This document shows, one piece after another, positions 34,535-45,700 of a DNA stretch of 64,000 nt. The translations under genes were made by a program, and so were the position numbers. The stretch lies in contig CM048843.1 of the NCBI GenBank assembly GCA_026545765.1, forward strand, positions 8,579,501 through 8,643,500. Reading direction: 5' to 3'. Positions within the stretch are counted from its first letter, which is position 1. The number at the start of each line of letters is the position of its first letter. The notes below the pieces were generated by a model, which saw only the letters and a list, made by a program, of their open reading frames with translations, had not been told where the DNA came from and made no database searches. This DNA comes from Plantago major (Eukaryota > Streptophyta > Magnoliopsida > Lamiales > Plantaginaceae).

Positions 34535-35313
34535 GAAAATTAGAATAAGTGATGCTGTTTTCCTTTTGCTTTTTAGTTCTACTGTGTGTTTATGTGTTCC
34601 TGTGCTTCTGTACTGGTCTATGGCTGTTCCTGGTTTGTAGCTTACAGTGGTGATGCTTAGGGTTTGAAAGGCTGTTTGAAACCAAGGTTGAAAGGTATCG
34701 AGTTTCCTGTGTGTTTGCTTTATGTAAAACCCACTTTTGCTGTTTTTTGGTTTTTTTACTCGTACCTTGACTCGCACTTGATGTTTCCTCCTGTCCTTTA
34801 TGCTTAATAAATCTAATGAATTATGATAAAAAGGGCTCGAAGTGTTTCCGTCGAGGATCGTGGTGGGCAGGTTTCAAATACTATCCAGATATCGACGTGG
34901 CTAATGTGTCATATGTCGTGAGGGTTGATGGCCTGTACTGGAAACCGACATGCACAAAAGTGCTGATTCTCGTAATGCTGCTGGTTCACTTTCTGAGTAC
35001 CAAATTACCCCAATGTGGTCAAATCAGTGATCTTTATGCCATGAGACGTGTGTTTGCCTAACTCCGCATAGGCTTCGGCTTTGGAGCGGATTCATACGTG
35101 TTCTAATTATTTGACATGGTTCACGGTCTCATGGTCACCCCTACTCAAACTTATGCTAATTGTTCAATTTACGTTTTGAGGCAATGTGAGGTGTGTTTCT
35201 TTGGTATTCCTTTCTCTTTCTGTTTTGCCTACAGCATCAGTGGTGTTAATCGAATCTGGACATTTTGAGACTTGGTTTCCTGGCTGACTTACATTAAGAG
35301 TGGTCTGATTTCC

Positions 35314-35356
35314 CGATGTTGTCATCAATGTTGAGTCAACATTCAGGTCAACATTG
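35314..35356. repeat. best-preserved nested palindrome unit in Copia-III
   Basis: CGATGTTG, TCATC, AATGTTGAGTCAACATT, CAGGT, CAACATTG: the 17-base core is a perfect palindrome about its central base and the two 8-base arms pair with one mismatch. It could extrude as a cruciform. Confidence 0.9.
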
Positions 35357-35821
35357 ACTGTGCATGAAGTACTATTTGCTCTTTTGTTGTGCTCCATTTT
35401 TTTTGTGCTCTAATTCTGTGTGTTTTTGGGTTTGAGGGGGAGTAGGTCTAAGGTGTTTTCTTGGGGTTTTGGGTTTCTGCATTCTCGCATTGCATTCCAA
35501 GTCATTTTCTTGAAGATCAAGATTTTTGGTCAACCTCCCTAGGGTTTATCTGATTACGTTGACTTGACGGATAACTGTTTTACTTGCAACTTTAATCTTT
35601 AATTACCAGTTGTGCACAGTTTTTTGTTGCTTTGATATATATCTGCAGGAATCTACCTTGAAGCAAACCCAACAACACCCATCATGACTTATCTTGTAAG
35701 CTGTGTACTTGACCTTCTGCTCTCTTCACATCACTGCCCTCCAGCTGACCATCCACTCTATTCCTGGTTACTGCCCTTCAGCTGATCCGTCCTATAGTCC
35801 TGCTTTTGCTACTTTCTTTGC

Positions 35822-35852
35822 CAGTGTTGACTACAATGTTGAGTCAACATCG
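35822..35852. repeat. palindrome unit in the Copia-III 3' region
   Basis: CAGTGTTG, ACTAC, AATGTTGAGTCAACATCG; the right outer arm is missing. Confidence 0.8.
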
Positions 35853-36095
35853 TTTCTCTGCATTTGTACTTTTTCTGCAGGTCATCAACAGATTACCAAG
35901 ATGGTGAAGTTTTTTTTAAAAAGAACTTTGTTTTCTTTCTTTCCTCACAAAAAAGGGGGAGAATGTTTGTACTCTTGGTTTTTTGTATTAAGGGGGAGTT
36001 CTTGGAGCAAGGGGGAGTTGCTTGATATTGTCTTGAATTTTCCTACTAACTACTTTTAGGTTTTTTTGAAGAAAGGCAAGAATTAAGGGGGAGAT

Positions 36096-37007
36096 TGAAA
36101 GTGCAATTTATATTGCACTTGTTTTGTTAATTCGGCCTTTCTTCATTTATTAACCGGTTCAACGTTTGTAGTTGTTTTTCTATGAATATTTTGTAGGATA
36201 AATCAAGTTGGGCCTCAACATGCTTAATGGATCACGATTGGTTACTGTAGCAGTTACTGTACCAAAACGTCACTGTAGTTGTAGCAAAACGGACACTGTA
36301 GCAAAAAGGAAAATAAGAGGCATAATGCAAGAAGGAAGCTGCCATATTGTTCAAGGAAGAATTTGATGCTATAAGGAAAGTGAGATTTAAAAGAGATTGA
36401 TATCTAGAAGACTCCTTATACTATTGAATACATCAAAGGCAGTTTCCTTTCCATAGAATCCAAGTTTGTTTAGACTTGGGCCAGCCGGCTTCTTCCAAGG
36501 TGATGTTCCGCAGACTATATATATCGGAAGAAGAAGGCTTTGCAAGGCTGCCGATTGCCTTTGAAGAAAAAAGATTATATGTTTTAGGCGTCTTGCTTTA
36601 CTAGACTTTTATTTCGGTGTTTACTTGTGAGTGTTCTCTAAAGATTGAGAATTACTCTAGTATCATTGAACTAGAATAGGTTTTTCTTGTCTGTTCTAGG
36701 TCTAGTTTTCTGTAAGTTTAATCAATCGTTTGTGATTGATTTAAACTTCTTTTTGTAATTCTACTTTTTATATCTAGTAGAAATTTTGCCTACGGCACCG
36801 TCGGTATCTTTATATACCGGCTTGAGAAATCTTTGTGTTCAGTTTTATTCCGCTGCACTTTATTGAGTTCTGTCGATTACAATTTACTGTTGTCGTAGTT
36901 TAGTTGAACACTGTTCACTGTTGTCGTAACGGTGTTGACTCAACATCAATAGTCAACATCGTTCAAAACTGTCCAGAAGTACCAATCCCGGTCCTACAGT
37001 TCTAACA
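36096..37007 (+). repeat. right (3') LTR of Copia-III
   Basis: 912 bp, TGAAAGTGCAATTTATA to GTTCTAACA, followed by the duplicated AAATT. It contains the palindrome unit at 36917-36961. Confidence 0.95.
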
Positions 37008-37031
37008 AAATTCCTCTTGAACTGACGAGGC
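37008..37031 (+). pseudogene. LRR locus B terminal exon, 24-bp middle piece
   Basis: AAATTCCTCTTGAACTGACG then AGGC: host coding sequence left between Copia-III and Copia-IV. It matches locus A at about 9883-9906 (peptide IPLELTR). Confidence 0.92.
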
Positions 37032-38644
37032 TGTTGGTCCAGATAACGGCAAAGTAAAAGACTGGGGGGGGGGGGTAAATAGTCTTTTAAAACTTTTGTC
37101 GATAAACACAGTTTCTCAGATATCTGATACTTAATTTCAGAGAGCGGAAGACTTTTCTGTGATAAGTGCACGTGCTCAGCAAGATAAGTGTAAGTACTTT
37201 GCAAGATAAGTAAAGCAAGTAATAAACTGCAGAAAGTAAATAACACAAGTCTTTTTATAGTGGTATCTGAAGGTGGCGTAATCCTTCAACTAATCCACTT
37301 CGGCCTTTCTCAGACCTAGAATCCACTAAGATAGATAAATGAGGTAACCTTACAGATATCTTCTCTTGATTCCTAAATACACTAGGTTCCCAACCAAGTG
37401 TTCCCCCTGAGTTATTCCCCGGCTTTCACAGCCAAGTACTTCCTGTACTCAGAAACCTTTTGAGCTGTTCCTTAGTTTCCCAAACTAAGTACTTCCTGTG
37501 CTCAATAACCTTGGAGTTATTCCTTAGTTTCCCAAACTAAGTACTTCATGTACTCCACGCCGTTTAAGGTGTTGGTTAAGGTAAATTGTCAGGTGAGCTT
37601 CTTTAATAACTTGTTCAGTTATTTAGATAGCTCTATGAATCAAGTATACTTAATACACTTTGCAATGTATGGTATCTTGTTCTCTAATGACCCAAGTCTA
37701 TGATAAGTGTTCAAGAGAATGAAGCTCAGATATGAAATCTTAGTTCAACTCTTTCACAAATAACAATGCTCGTTAAGGATCAGGACACTTAGAACTTTTG
37801 TGCTACTTAGAATCAAGAGCTTTGGTCGCAACAGAAAGCTTGAAGGTAAGTAGTTTGCTTGAGAGAGCTTGTGAGAATATTCAGTATTCTTGGTGTTCAG
37901 TGTGTTCTAAGGTGTTTTCTCAAGCAGTCTAAGTGTTGATATTTATAGATGAATTTGAGTGCCGTTTGAATAGTATTCGTTAGGCTTAACTCATTTTCAA
38001 ACTATTGATATCTGAGTATAGTATTGTAGCAGGTTTGTCTTCTTCTTCAGAAGCTACAGCTTTTGTTCAGATATTTCTGTCCGCGCATTTAATGCACTGT
38101 ACTATACTTTGTCCTGTAGTGCCGACGGAACTATGCGAGCTTTCTGAGGCTTTGCACGTTCTTTTCCAGAGATCATCATAGCTCCAGATACCACTTGTTT
38201 AAACAACTTGTTATAATATATTTCTTTTTCAGAAGCATATTTTATGTCCAAGGTATCTGAGTGTAGATATCTGTGGGCACTTTCCCCGTCTTAGAAACCT
38301 TTTATTATCAGATATCTTTTGCAACACTTGTGTTTCGAAACACTTGTTTCTTCAAGATATCTGGACATAGGTATCTGAAAAACCCTTGTCTTCAGCAATC
38401 TTGTGCAGTCTTCAAATCTTCAAATCCGTTGAACTTTTCCTGCTGGATGCCTTCTTCTTGGTCTTCTTCAGAAAATAAAAATTACATTTCGAGACCTAAC
38501 ATCCTATACAAGATTTGCTAGACTATCATACTTAGTGAGTTTCCTCTTTTACAATGTTCAAGTGAACCAAGAGTACTAATCACCTTTCTGAGCTAAGATA
38601 AGTCATTAGGTTGCTGATCAAAATCTAAACAGATAATCCTAACA
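37032..38644 (-). repeat. left (3') LTR of Copia-IV
   Basis: 1613 bp, TGTTGGTCCAGATAACGGC to GATAATCCTAACA. It has a 12-base G run near its start (37064-37075) and several CAGATATCTG-type words. Confidence 0.95.
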
Positions 38645-39143
38645 AATTTCCCCCATTTTGATCAGTCAACGATGACTATCTGTGACCTATTACAAATCTG
38701 GATGAGGAAACAATCCATCACTTAATCATTTCTTATGATCTTTAAATTCATATAATTAAGTGCAGAAAGTAAACATCAACCAAATCACAAGGTGTGATCT
38801 TTGCTCACAAGTTATCTTTTATAAAGAATGATATCTGAGAGTAAGTTCATCAGATATGATACAGAGAAAGCTTACAGATAACTTTAGTACATAATACAAT
38901 TTAGCTCAGTCAGCAAGTTACAAAAATTACATAGTAAATTAGGACAACAGGAGTAACCAAGCTCCAAGTAGACATCCTAATGAACTAGTCTTTAAGTCTT
39001 CTATACTTCAAGTCTTCAAAAGCAATTCCATGGGTCAATCTGTAAATTTCCTATCACCAAACCTTTTGATATCATCAGAGTAGTCATAGAAAAGAGTTCT
39101 GACAATCATCTCTGTGTCTCTGGCAAATCCACAGACTTCCTTG
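38645..39143 (-). other. polypurine tract and 3' region of Copia-IV
   Basis: Starts with the minus-strand polypurine tract (38645-38660), followed by AT-rich sequence and, from about 39035 rightward, the last codons of the extra region before the hAT-like insertion. Confidence 0.65.
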
Positions 39144-39701
39144 TAGGCGTGTACGCGGGCGGGTGCGGGCGATTTTTTACCAAATATTCAACCGACCCAC
39201 TTATAGCGGGTGGACAAAATATTGAACCATGGCGGGTGAACAATTTATCAAACCACGGCGGGTGGGTTGACATTTAAGCGGGTGGATGGCGGGCGGGTTC
39301 AACTTATAAAATAAAATGATATAATATGTTTGAACAAGATAAATATAAGTTCCAATACGAAATAAAACACTCCATAAGCAAGTACAATCACCATACATAT
39401 GTATAAGTTCTCTGTTGTGTGAAATTTGAATGAGGTCATATACTCATATTAATTCTTATTTCTTATATTTACTATATAACTATATAATAAAAAATAAAAA
39501 ATATATATAATTTACATGGGCGGGTGGGTCGGGTGGGTGGCGGGTGACTTCGCCTGCACCCGCCACCCACCCGCCCGAAGCGGGTGATTAAATTTTCGAC
39601 CCACGACGGATATTTTTAAAAATTTCAACCGACGGGTGCGGTTTGCGGCGGGCGGATTGGCGGGCGGCGCGGGCGGGTTTTTTTTTTTATGTACAGCCCT
39701 A
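39144..39701. mobile_element. hAT-like non-autonomous element, 558 bp (copy 2 of the TAGGGSTGTAC family)
   Basis: Termini TAGGCGTGTAC and GTACAGCCCTA with the perfect 8-bp duplication CTTCCTTG (39136-39143 and 39702-39709). Reverse-orientation copy of 26957-27524 at well over 90% identity, so both moved recently. Inserted in the extra region of Copia-IV. Confidence 0.93.
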
Positions 39702-39709
39702 CTTCCTTG

Positions 39710-42700
39710 TAGGTTTTGGTAGGATTTTTCTTGACAAAGTGCTTGACCCACAAATACTTTCCCAATTTTCAGGCATGCTCGATTCTGATATCTAATAGCT
39801 TGAAGTATTCATAAATGATCTTCAGATATCTGATGTCACCCTTGTATTGATCTTCAGTTAAGTAGAAAGACTCATAGGGTTCCACAGCAAGTCTTGCTCT
39901 TGTGCCTGTTCCAGTAATGTTGGGAATTCTGTGCACATCATCTGGCTTTCCATAAGGACATTCATCAGAGAGGTCCTTCTTCATGGCTTCTATTCTCTTG
40001 ATCACTTCAAAATCCAACCAGGCTTTGATGTGGTTGGTGTTAATCAAGATTGGCTTGTCTTTTCTCCATGCCATGAGCTGTTTATGGATTGGTTCTGGAA
40101 ATTTTGAGTTTACCAGTAGATGCTTAAGTTCCAGAATTCAGTAGCCATTCTTCTGATTTATGCACTTGTAGACAGAGGAGTCATTGTTGGTCTTCACATA
40201 CTCAATCTTGGCTTCTTCAGGCCTGAGTGGTAGTTGAAGTTGTCTTTGTTCAGCTCTCAGTCTGTTCCTCCTTTGTCTTGAATTCTCCTTTGGGGTAATG
40301 CTTGAAGAACCACCCTGGATAGACTTGGTATTTCCAGAGGGTGTTTTAGCTGCCAAAGGCTTTGCAGCTATGGGCTCAGTTAGGCTATCAATTTTCCTTT
40401 TTCTATGAAGAGGAGCTTCATCTTCATCATCATCATCAAGATCAATTCTTGTGAGACTTTTGCAGCCTTCTTCATTGCCCAGGGATTTGATTTGGCCTTC
40501 TTCTTCTTCTTCTTCTTCAAATGATTCATCAATCCCTTTTACTTGTCTTCTCCTTGGAGCCTTGGTACTCCTTGGAGGTTTCTGTGCTCTGGCCCTTGTT
40601 GTCATTCCTTGTTCAGGAAGTTGAGTGGTGGCCACTATCTGTAAAGTAGTCTGACTTGAGGAGGGCTCATTTATTCTGAGAGGTGGTTGTTCAGATTTTC
40701 TTTTGTTTCCTCTTCCTCTTCCTCTTCCTCTCTGAGCATCTTGATATTCTTCCCCCTTAGTCATTGTTGACTGACTAAGAATCACAAAGGATTCTGAAAG
40801 GGAGTTGAAGTTGCCTTGCAGATAGTTGTAAGCAGCAACCAACTTTTCCAGATCGGCCTTCAGCTCCTGATTTTGTTTGATAAGACCAGTATCCTTATCA
40901 GTAAGCTCTGCCAGTGGGCCATGAACAGCATCTGCTTTTCCAGCAGCATAGCTAGCCTCTTCAAAGGCTTTTGCAGCTAGGTTTTGGTCATCATCCCTAA
41001 CCATGCCTAGATCTTTCTGAGAAATGACCAGACTGGTTGTTCTCTGAGTGATGAGCTCAGTGAATGACTTCAGCTCTGCAGGGACGGATGCAATGGCGGC
41101 CTTGTCTTGAGAAGATAACTCCTTTTTCAATTTAGCCAGTACTTGATATCTATTCAAATATTCATTGGAGTTTACATTTGGCAGCTTGCTGAATGTTTCA
41201 GGAGCAATCAACTTTCTTTTCAAATGAGAAACCGCTAAATGTTCATTGCGGTGTTCTGCCAATGTCTTGTCTTCTTCATCATCTGAGTTATCAGCCCAGT
41301 GATCTTCATCCTCTTGGACATTTTCATCAATGTTCTCTAGTCCAGCAACCATCTCAGAGATGGGTTTCTTTCCTTTCAGTGAGGAGGATGGAACATCTTC
41401 TTGGAATGCAGCCTTAGCATCAGGCTTGTCATTAGATACTTGTTCAGTATCTAATTCCTCAGCAATTGCCTGAACATCAAGCTGGAGTTCTTTCATTTCA
41501 GCATAAGCTTCCATTTCCTTGATTGTTTGATCTTCAATCTTCTGGAGCTTTGCTCTTGATTCAGCTATCTTTTCTTCCAGTTGAAGATGTAGCTGTTGTT
41601 CTTCTTCCAACAGTTGTTTGAGTTGAGCAACTCTGTCTTGTGCATCTGTTATTTTCTGAGTTGTTCCCTCAGAGTGCTCAACTACTTGTTCAGTAGTAAC
41701 TTTGTGTTGGGAAGTTGGATGATTAGATTTCTGAGGAGATGGAGGAGGGGATTGCTGTGAAGTCCTCTCAGTGTGCTTTTCAGTAGCTGAGGCATTGTGT
41801 CCTTGTGAAATCCCTCCCGTCCCTGGTGTAGGGGCATCATCATCATCCTTATTGTGATGGTCAGATGGAGGTTCATCAAAGTTATTCTCATTTATTTCTT
41901 CCTCTTCATCGTCTTCAGATACAAGATTAATCACTTCAGGAATAGTGATCTTCTGCCCATTAACCTCCTCTTGTTCAGAAGGAATAAATTGTAGAGTCTG
42001 GGGCAGGACTGGCTTGAATGCCATCTGTAATCTTGTCTGACCATCAGCCTGATTGAAGGCTTGAATCAACTTCTGTGCCATTTCTCTAGAGAAATCCTTA
42101 TGCAATAAGGCCGCAACTTGATACTGTTCCGTGGGAAACATTGCATGGATGTAGTTCTCCAAGTCAAGAGATCGTGCTCGTCTCGTAGGTTGATCTGTGA
42201 TTCTCAATATTTCAGAGAGATCTGAGCACCTTAACCTCTGCCATTTCTTGAAGCATTGAATGTGCTTTGGCAGGGTATGAGCTTTGAAGAAGGGAAGTAG
42301 GTCCTTTTTCTCATCATCATGGACCTTCGTGGCACTTGTTTGAGCTTGAAAGAAAGAGTTCTGAGTTAGATTTAAAACTTGTGTAGATATCTGAGTACAA
42401 GTGTAGTTAGGTTTCTGAGGTACCTGAATGAGTACATCAGGCTCAGAGACTTGTACTACTGAGACAGGGGTTGCCTCAGATATCTTGTTGTGAGGTGGAG
42501 ACTTGGAAGTCTGGTCCTCATCAACCTTTCTTTCTGCTTGAACCTGAGAATTAAAACATAACACTTAGGAAATTTTATCAAGAAAATTTTTATTGACAAA
42601 TCAGATATCTGAGATGTCAATTACCTCTGTTGGAGGCTCAGATGTTTGTCTCACAGAAACTTGTGCAGTTTCTGGAATCTTTTCTTGTGATGAAGGCCTT

Positions 42701-45700
42701 GATGCCTCAACAATTTCCATATGTTGTGAGGATTGAGTGGGAAATTCCTCAACAACTTCTATGTCACACCCCTGACCTTTTTCACCTCATAAGCATGTTT
42801 AAATATATCTTTAAGCAAATTTTAATATTTTGATATGTGTTATATACGTGGCCTTACTTATGAAAAAGATTAACTTATATAATGTGACATGGTATATTTG
42901 TGCTATATCTTGATGTTAAAATTGATATTATGTGACTGTAATTGAATTTTAATTGTTATCGTTGATTTATATAGTTTTGGACCGGCTTGTTACTACTTTT
43001 AATTTTAACCGTTTTATATCCAAACGAGGTCCTATGAACGAACGGACACCGTAATATAAACCGTATGAATTTATAGTATTTGTTTGGTGTATCTCTTTTG
43101 ACTTTCGTATTGTATTTGTGAAAACCGATATAAGTAGGCTGGTGTAAATAATTCGTCACAAGTTATTTAAAAAAATAATATAATTATATATGTTGATATT
43201 CTTCCTCCACGCCAAAATACTTTTACACTAAGCTGTATGTAATTTATTACACGTATTGCTGAGTAATTCTTCACCGCCATTCTGGAGCTTTCTCACCGCC
43301 TACTCCTCTGATCACATTTCAAACATATACTAATTCTTTGCTAATCAAGTCATCGAAGATCGATGCACTTAATTATATCACACTGCACCACCTATTCACA
43401 GCACTGGAAATGAGTTAACTATCCGATTTCCTTCTTCAATTTATGTTCTTGGCCGATCACTCTCCCTACAAAGAGGTCTAGTAATTTGTAGTTTTCATGC
43501 CTAAAAACAAAGAGGTGCAGTTGTCTGATTCTGCATATGATATTTTTAATTTACTCATTGTGTCGATTTCTGGGGTTGTGCGAATAATTTCAAGGGTGTT
43601 TTAAATATAGTACCGTAATTGCTGATTGCAATTTGGGATGAAAAGGTAAGTGTTTTTGGTAACTCGTTATTTAGTATCTTTGTAAATAGTTTCGGTAACC
43701 TGTTGTTTGACAAATACGTGTTATTCTTGATATTATTGATACGGTGCTAGCGTATGACTATGAATATGTGTGGATTATATTGTGGAAGTGTGTTATGAAA
43801 TGTGAAAATATACCGTGGTGTGCTATATATGTTGAATGTTCCATTCTGAATACGATGAAAAGCTAAAAGTGATTGGCTGACGATATGTGATCAATTGCTC
43901 CCATGTACGGATGGGATACGTGCAGTTGTTATCTGAAAAGATACTATTTTCTGATAAAGTAATATTTCACACAGAGTCCATCCAGTGATGGATATCCAGA
44001 CAAGCTGGAAAACACATGACTCAAGGTCGTCAGCAGCTATAATAGAATCCTCTTATCTCTTATGAATGCAATTCACATAGTCATGTTTATAAATATATAC
44101 GACTAGAATTCCGGGTACGGCTGGAATCTATATGAAATATGAAGTTCCAGGTACGGCTGGACTCTGTATAAATCTGTTATCGTGATCACGAATTACTCCT
44201 GGTCGTAACAGAGCCATAGCGGACAAAGAAAATGACTAAGCACGTGTGCATTATTATATAAATGTGAATTATTTGAAATGCTTCTGTTTGATGTGATGAG
44301 ATTTCAAGGTTCACACGTGTTGGAAATCGTGAAATATTTGAAGGTCGCGTGTTCTGATTGAGAATTCTATATGTGTTCTGATTGATGAATATATGTGACT
44401 GAAAGTGATGTGCTTACCTGTCGTTAAATGGCTTGTTGCCGGTTATTTTTACAGGTTATTAAATGACCTGTTACTAATTATACTTATTGAGATCTGCAAC
44501 TCATTCAAAATGCGATGATGTTTTTATAGATATTGAGGCAAAGGCAGGCCTTAGCGGAAAAGAAGTTAAGGCATGCATCAGGGTCGGCCGGCTGGTTTCC
44601 AATCCTCTCCCTCGGCTCGTCTTATGCATATCATTCATGAAATAACTTTCGTTCTGTAAAAGTAATTTTACTCCGTAAATGTGAGAAAATGTATTTTCCT
44701 TTCATGCATAAGAAATTGTGGTCAAAGTACTTCCTTTTAAAGCTTCCGCGCGTCTAAATTATATTTTACTGTCGGTAATTATCTGTGAAGGTGATAGGGC
44801 GTCACATTCTACTTCTTTTTGAACCTGTTAAGTAGAAAGTGTTAGTCTAAGAAAAATGATCAGAGATTGCTCTTTGAGGAGTATAAATACCTTCTCTGTA
44901 GAAGGTTCAGATACTTGTTCCTTAGAGGCCTTGGAAGCCTCTGGATTCCTCTCTGAAGAGATAGACTTTTCAGTCTCTTCATTTTTCTTCTCAGTTAGAG
45001 CCTATTAGAAACAAACACTTATTGGTGAAGTGTATTAACGAATATCTGAAAAATTATATCTTAAGGAACTCTTTATCACCTGTAGCACAGGCTCAGATTC
45101 CTTAAGTTGTGAGGGTGTGGAAGCCTCCTTCTCAGTTTCTGAGGCAAGCTTCTCAGTTTCCTCTTGTTCTCGTGTTTCTAATTCAGCCTGTAACAAAGAA
45201 ATTCTATTAAATAACAAGATTATGTGGCACAAAATATCACAAGTAGAGAGTTAAACCATTCAGATACCTGAGCAATGTCAGGCTGATTGGTCTCTGGAAC
45301 TTGTGACCCTTCTATGCATTGGTCTTGTTGTTCCATTTCATCTTCTTTGTTTGAAGTTTCAGGTACTTCAGACCTTGCCTGAGTATGCAACTCAGTTGCC
45401 TCCCCTGGTTGATCATTCTGAGCAGATGTCTCAGTTTGATCCCTCTCATTGAGTTGGGGAACCTGCTCTTTTGCAGGATTTTCTCCAGCAATGAAAGATG
45501 CTGGTATTTGCAGCTCAAGTACAATTTCAACAGTATCTTCATCTGGCTGTTGTGGTTGTTGTGCTTGAGACAGACTATTGAGTGTTGAGGCAATGGCAGT
45601 ATCCTCCAACACTAAGTTATCACTCATCAGAGCATCTTCAATATGTTTTAGTCTTTTCTTGCTCTGATGGTGTAATTTGTCCAGTTACCTTGGACAAAGT

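Larger units (their letters stand above)
34535..36095 (+). other. non-coding 3' region of Copia-III
   Basis: About 1.56 kb between RNase H and the right LTR with no supported coding sequence. It holds two more palindrome units and several G-runs of the polypurine type (AGGGGGAG at about 35436, 35991, 36009 and 36087). Confidence 0.7.
28879..37007 (+). mobile_element. Copia-III: young but broken Ty1/Copia element with unusual part order
   Basis: Plus-strand element with target duplication AAATT (28874-28878 and 37008-37012) and 912-bp LTRs. The initiator-Met-type primer-binding site TGGCATCAGAGC lies at 29793-29804 and the polypurine tract AATTAAGGGGGAGA at 36081-36094. Parts in order: gag with zinc knuckle CFECQGWGHYQNEC (29820-30830), pre-integrase and integrase (about 31130-31766, with a Stowaway inside the region), integrase tail and start of reverse transcriptase (32028-32790). 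A second knuckle- and protease-like part (32790-33600) follows, then the end of reverse transcriptase with RNase H (33690-34486), then about 1.6 kb of non-coding sequence. I did not find the YVDD core. It is broken, with several breaks, and was probably mobilised in trans. LTRs are about 98% alike by eye. Confidence 0.92.

Noticed and set aside
34816-35061. 81-codon plus-strand frame after the Copia-III RNase H
   Set aside because: No recognisable domain, lies in the non-coding 3' region of the element, and length is within chance expectation.
30911-35852. Regularly recurring palindromes suggesting a CRISPR-like array
   Set aside because: Spacing is irregular over kilobases, units are palindromic and vary, and they lie in a plant retrotransposon; no spacers and no cas genes.
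38273-38521. 82-codon plus-strand frame, also present at 55122-55370
   Set aside because: It lies within both LTRs of Copia-IV, antisense to the element; its repetition is explained by the LTRs being copies of each other.
44100-44175. Pair of GGTACGGCTGGA words as a possible regulatory array
   Set aside because: Internal short repeats are common in long Gypsy LTRs; nothing further supports function.
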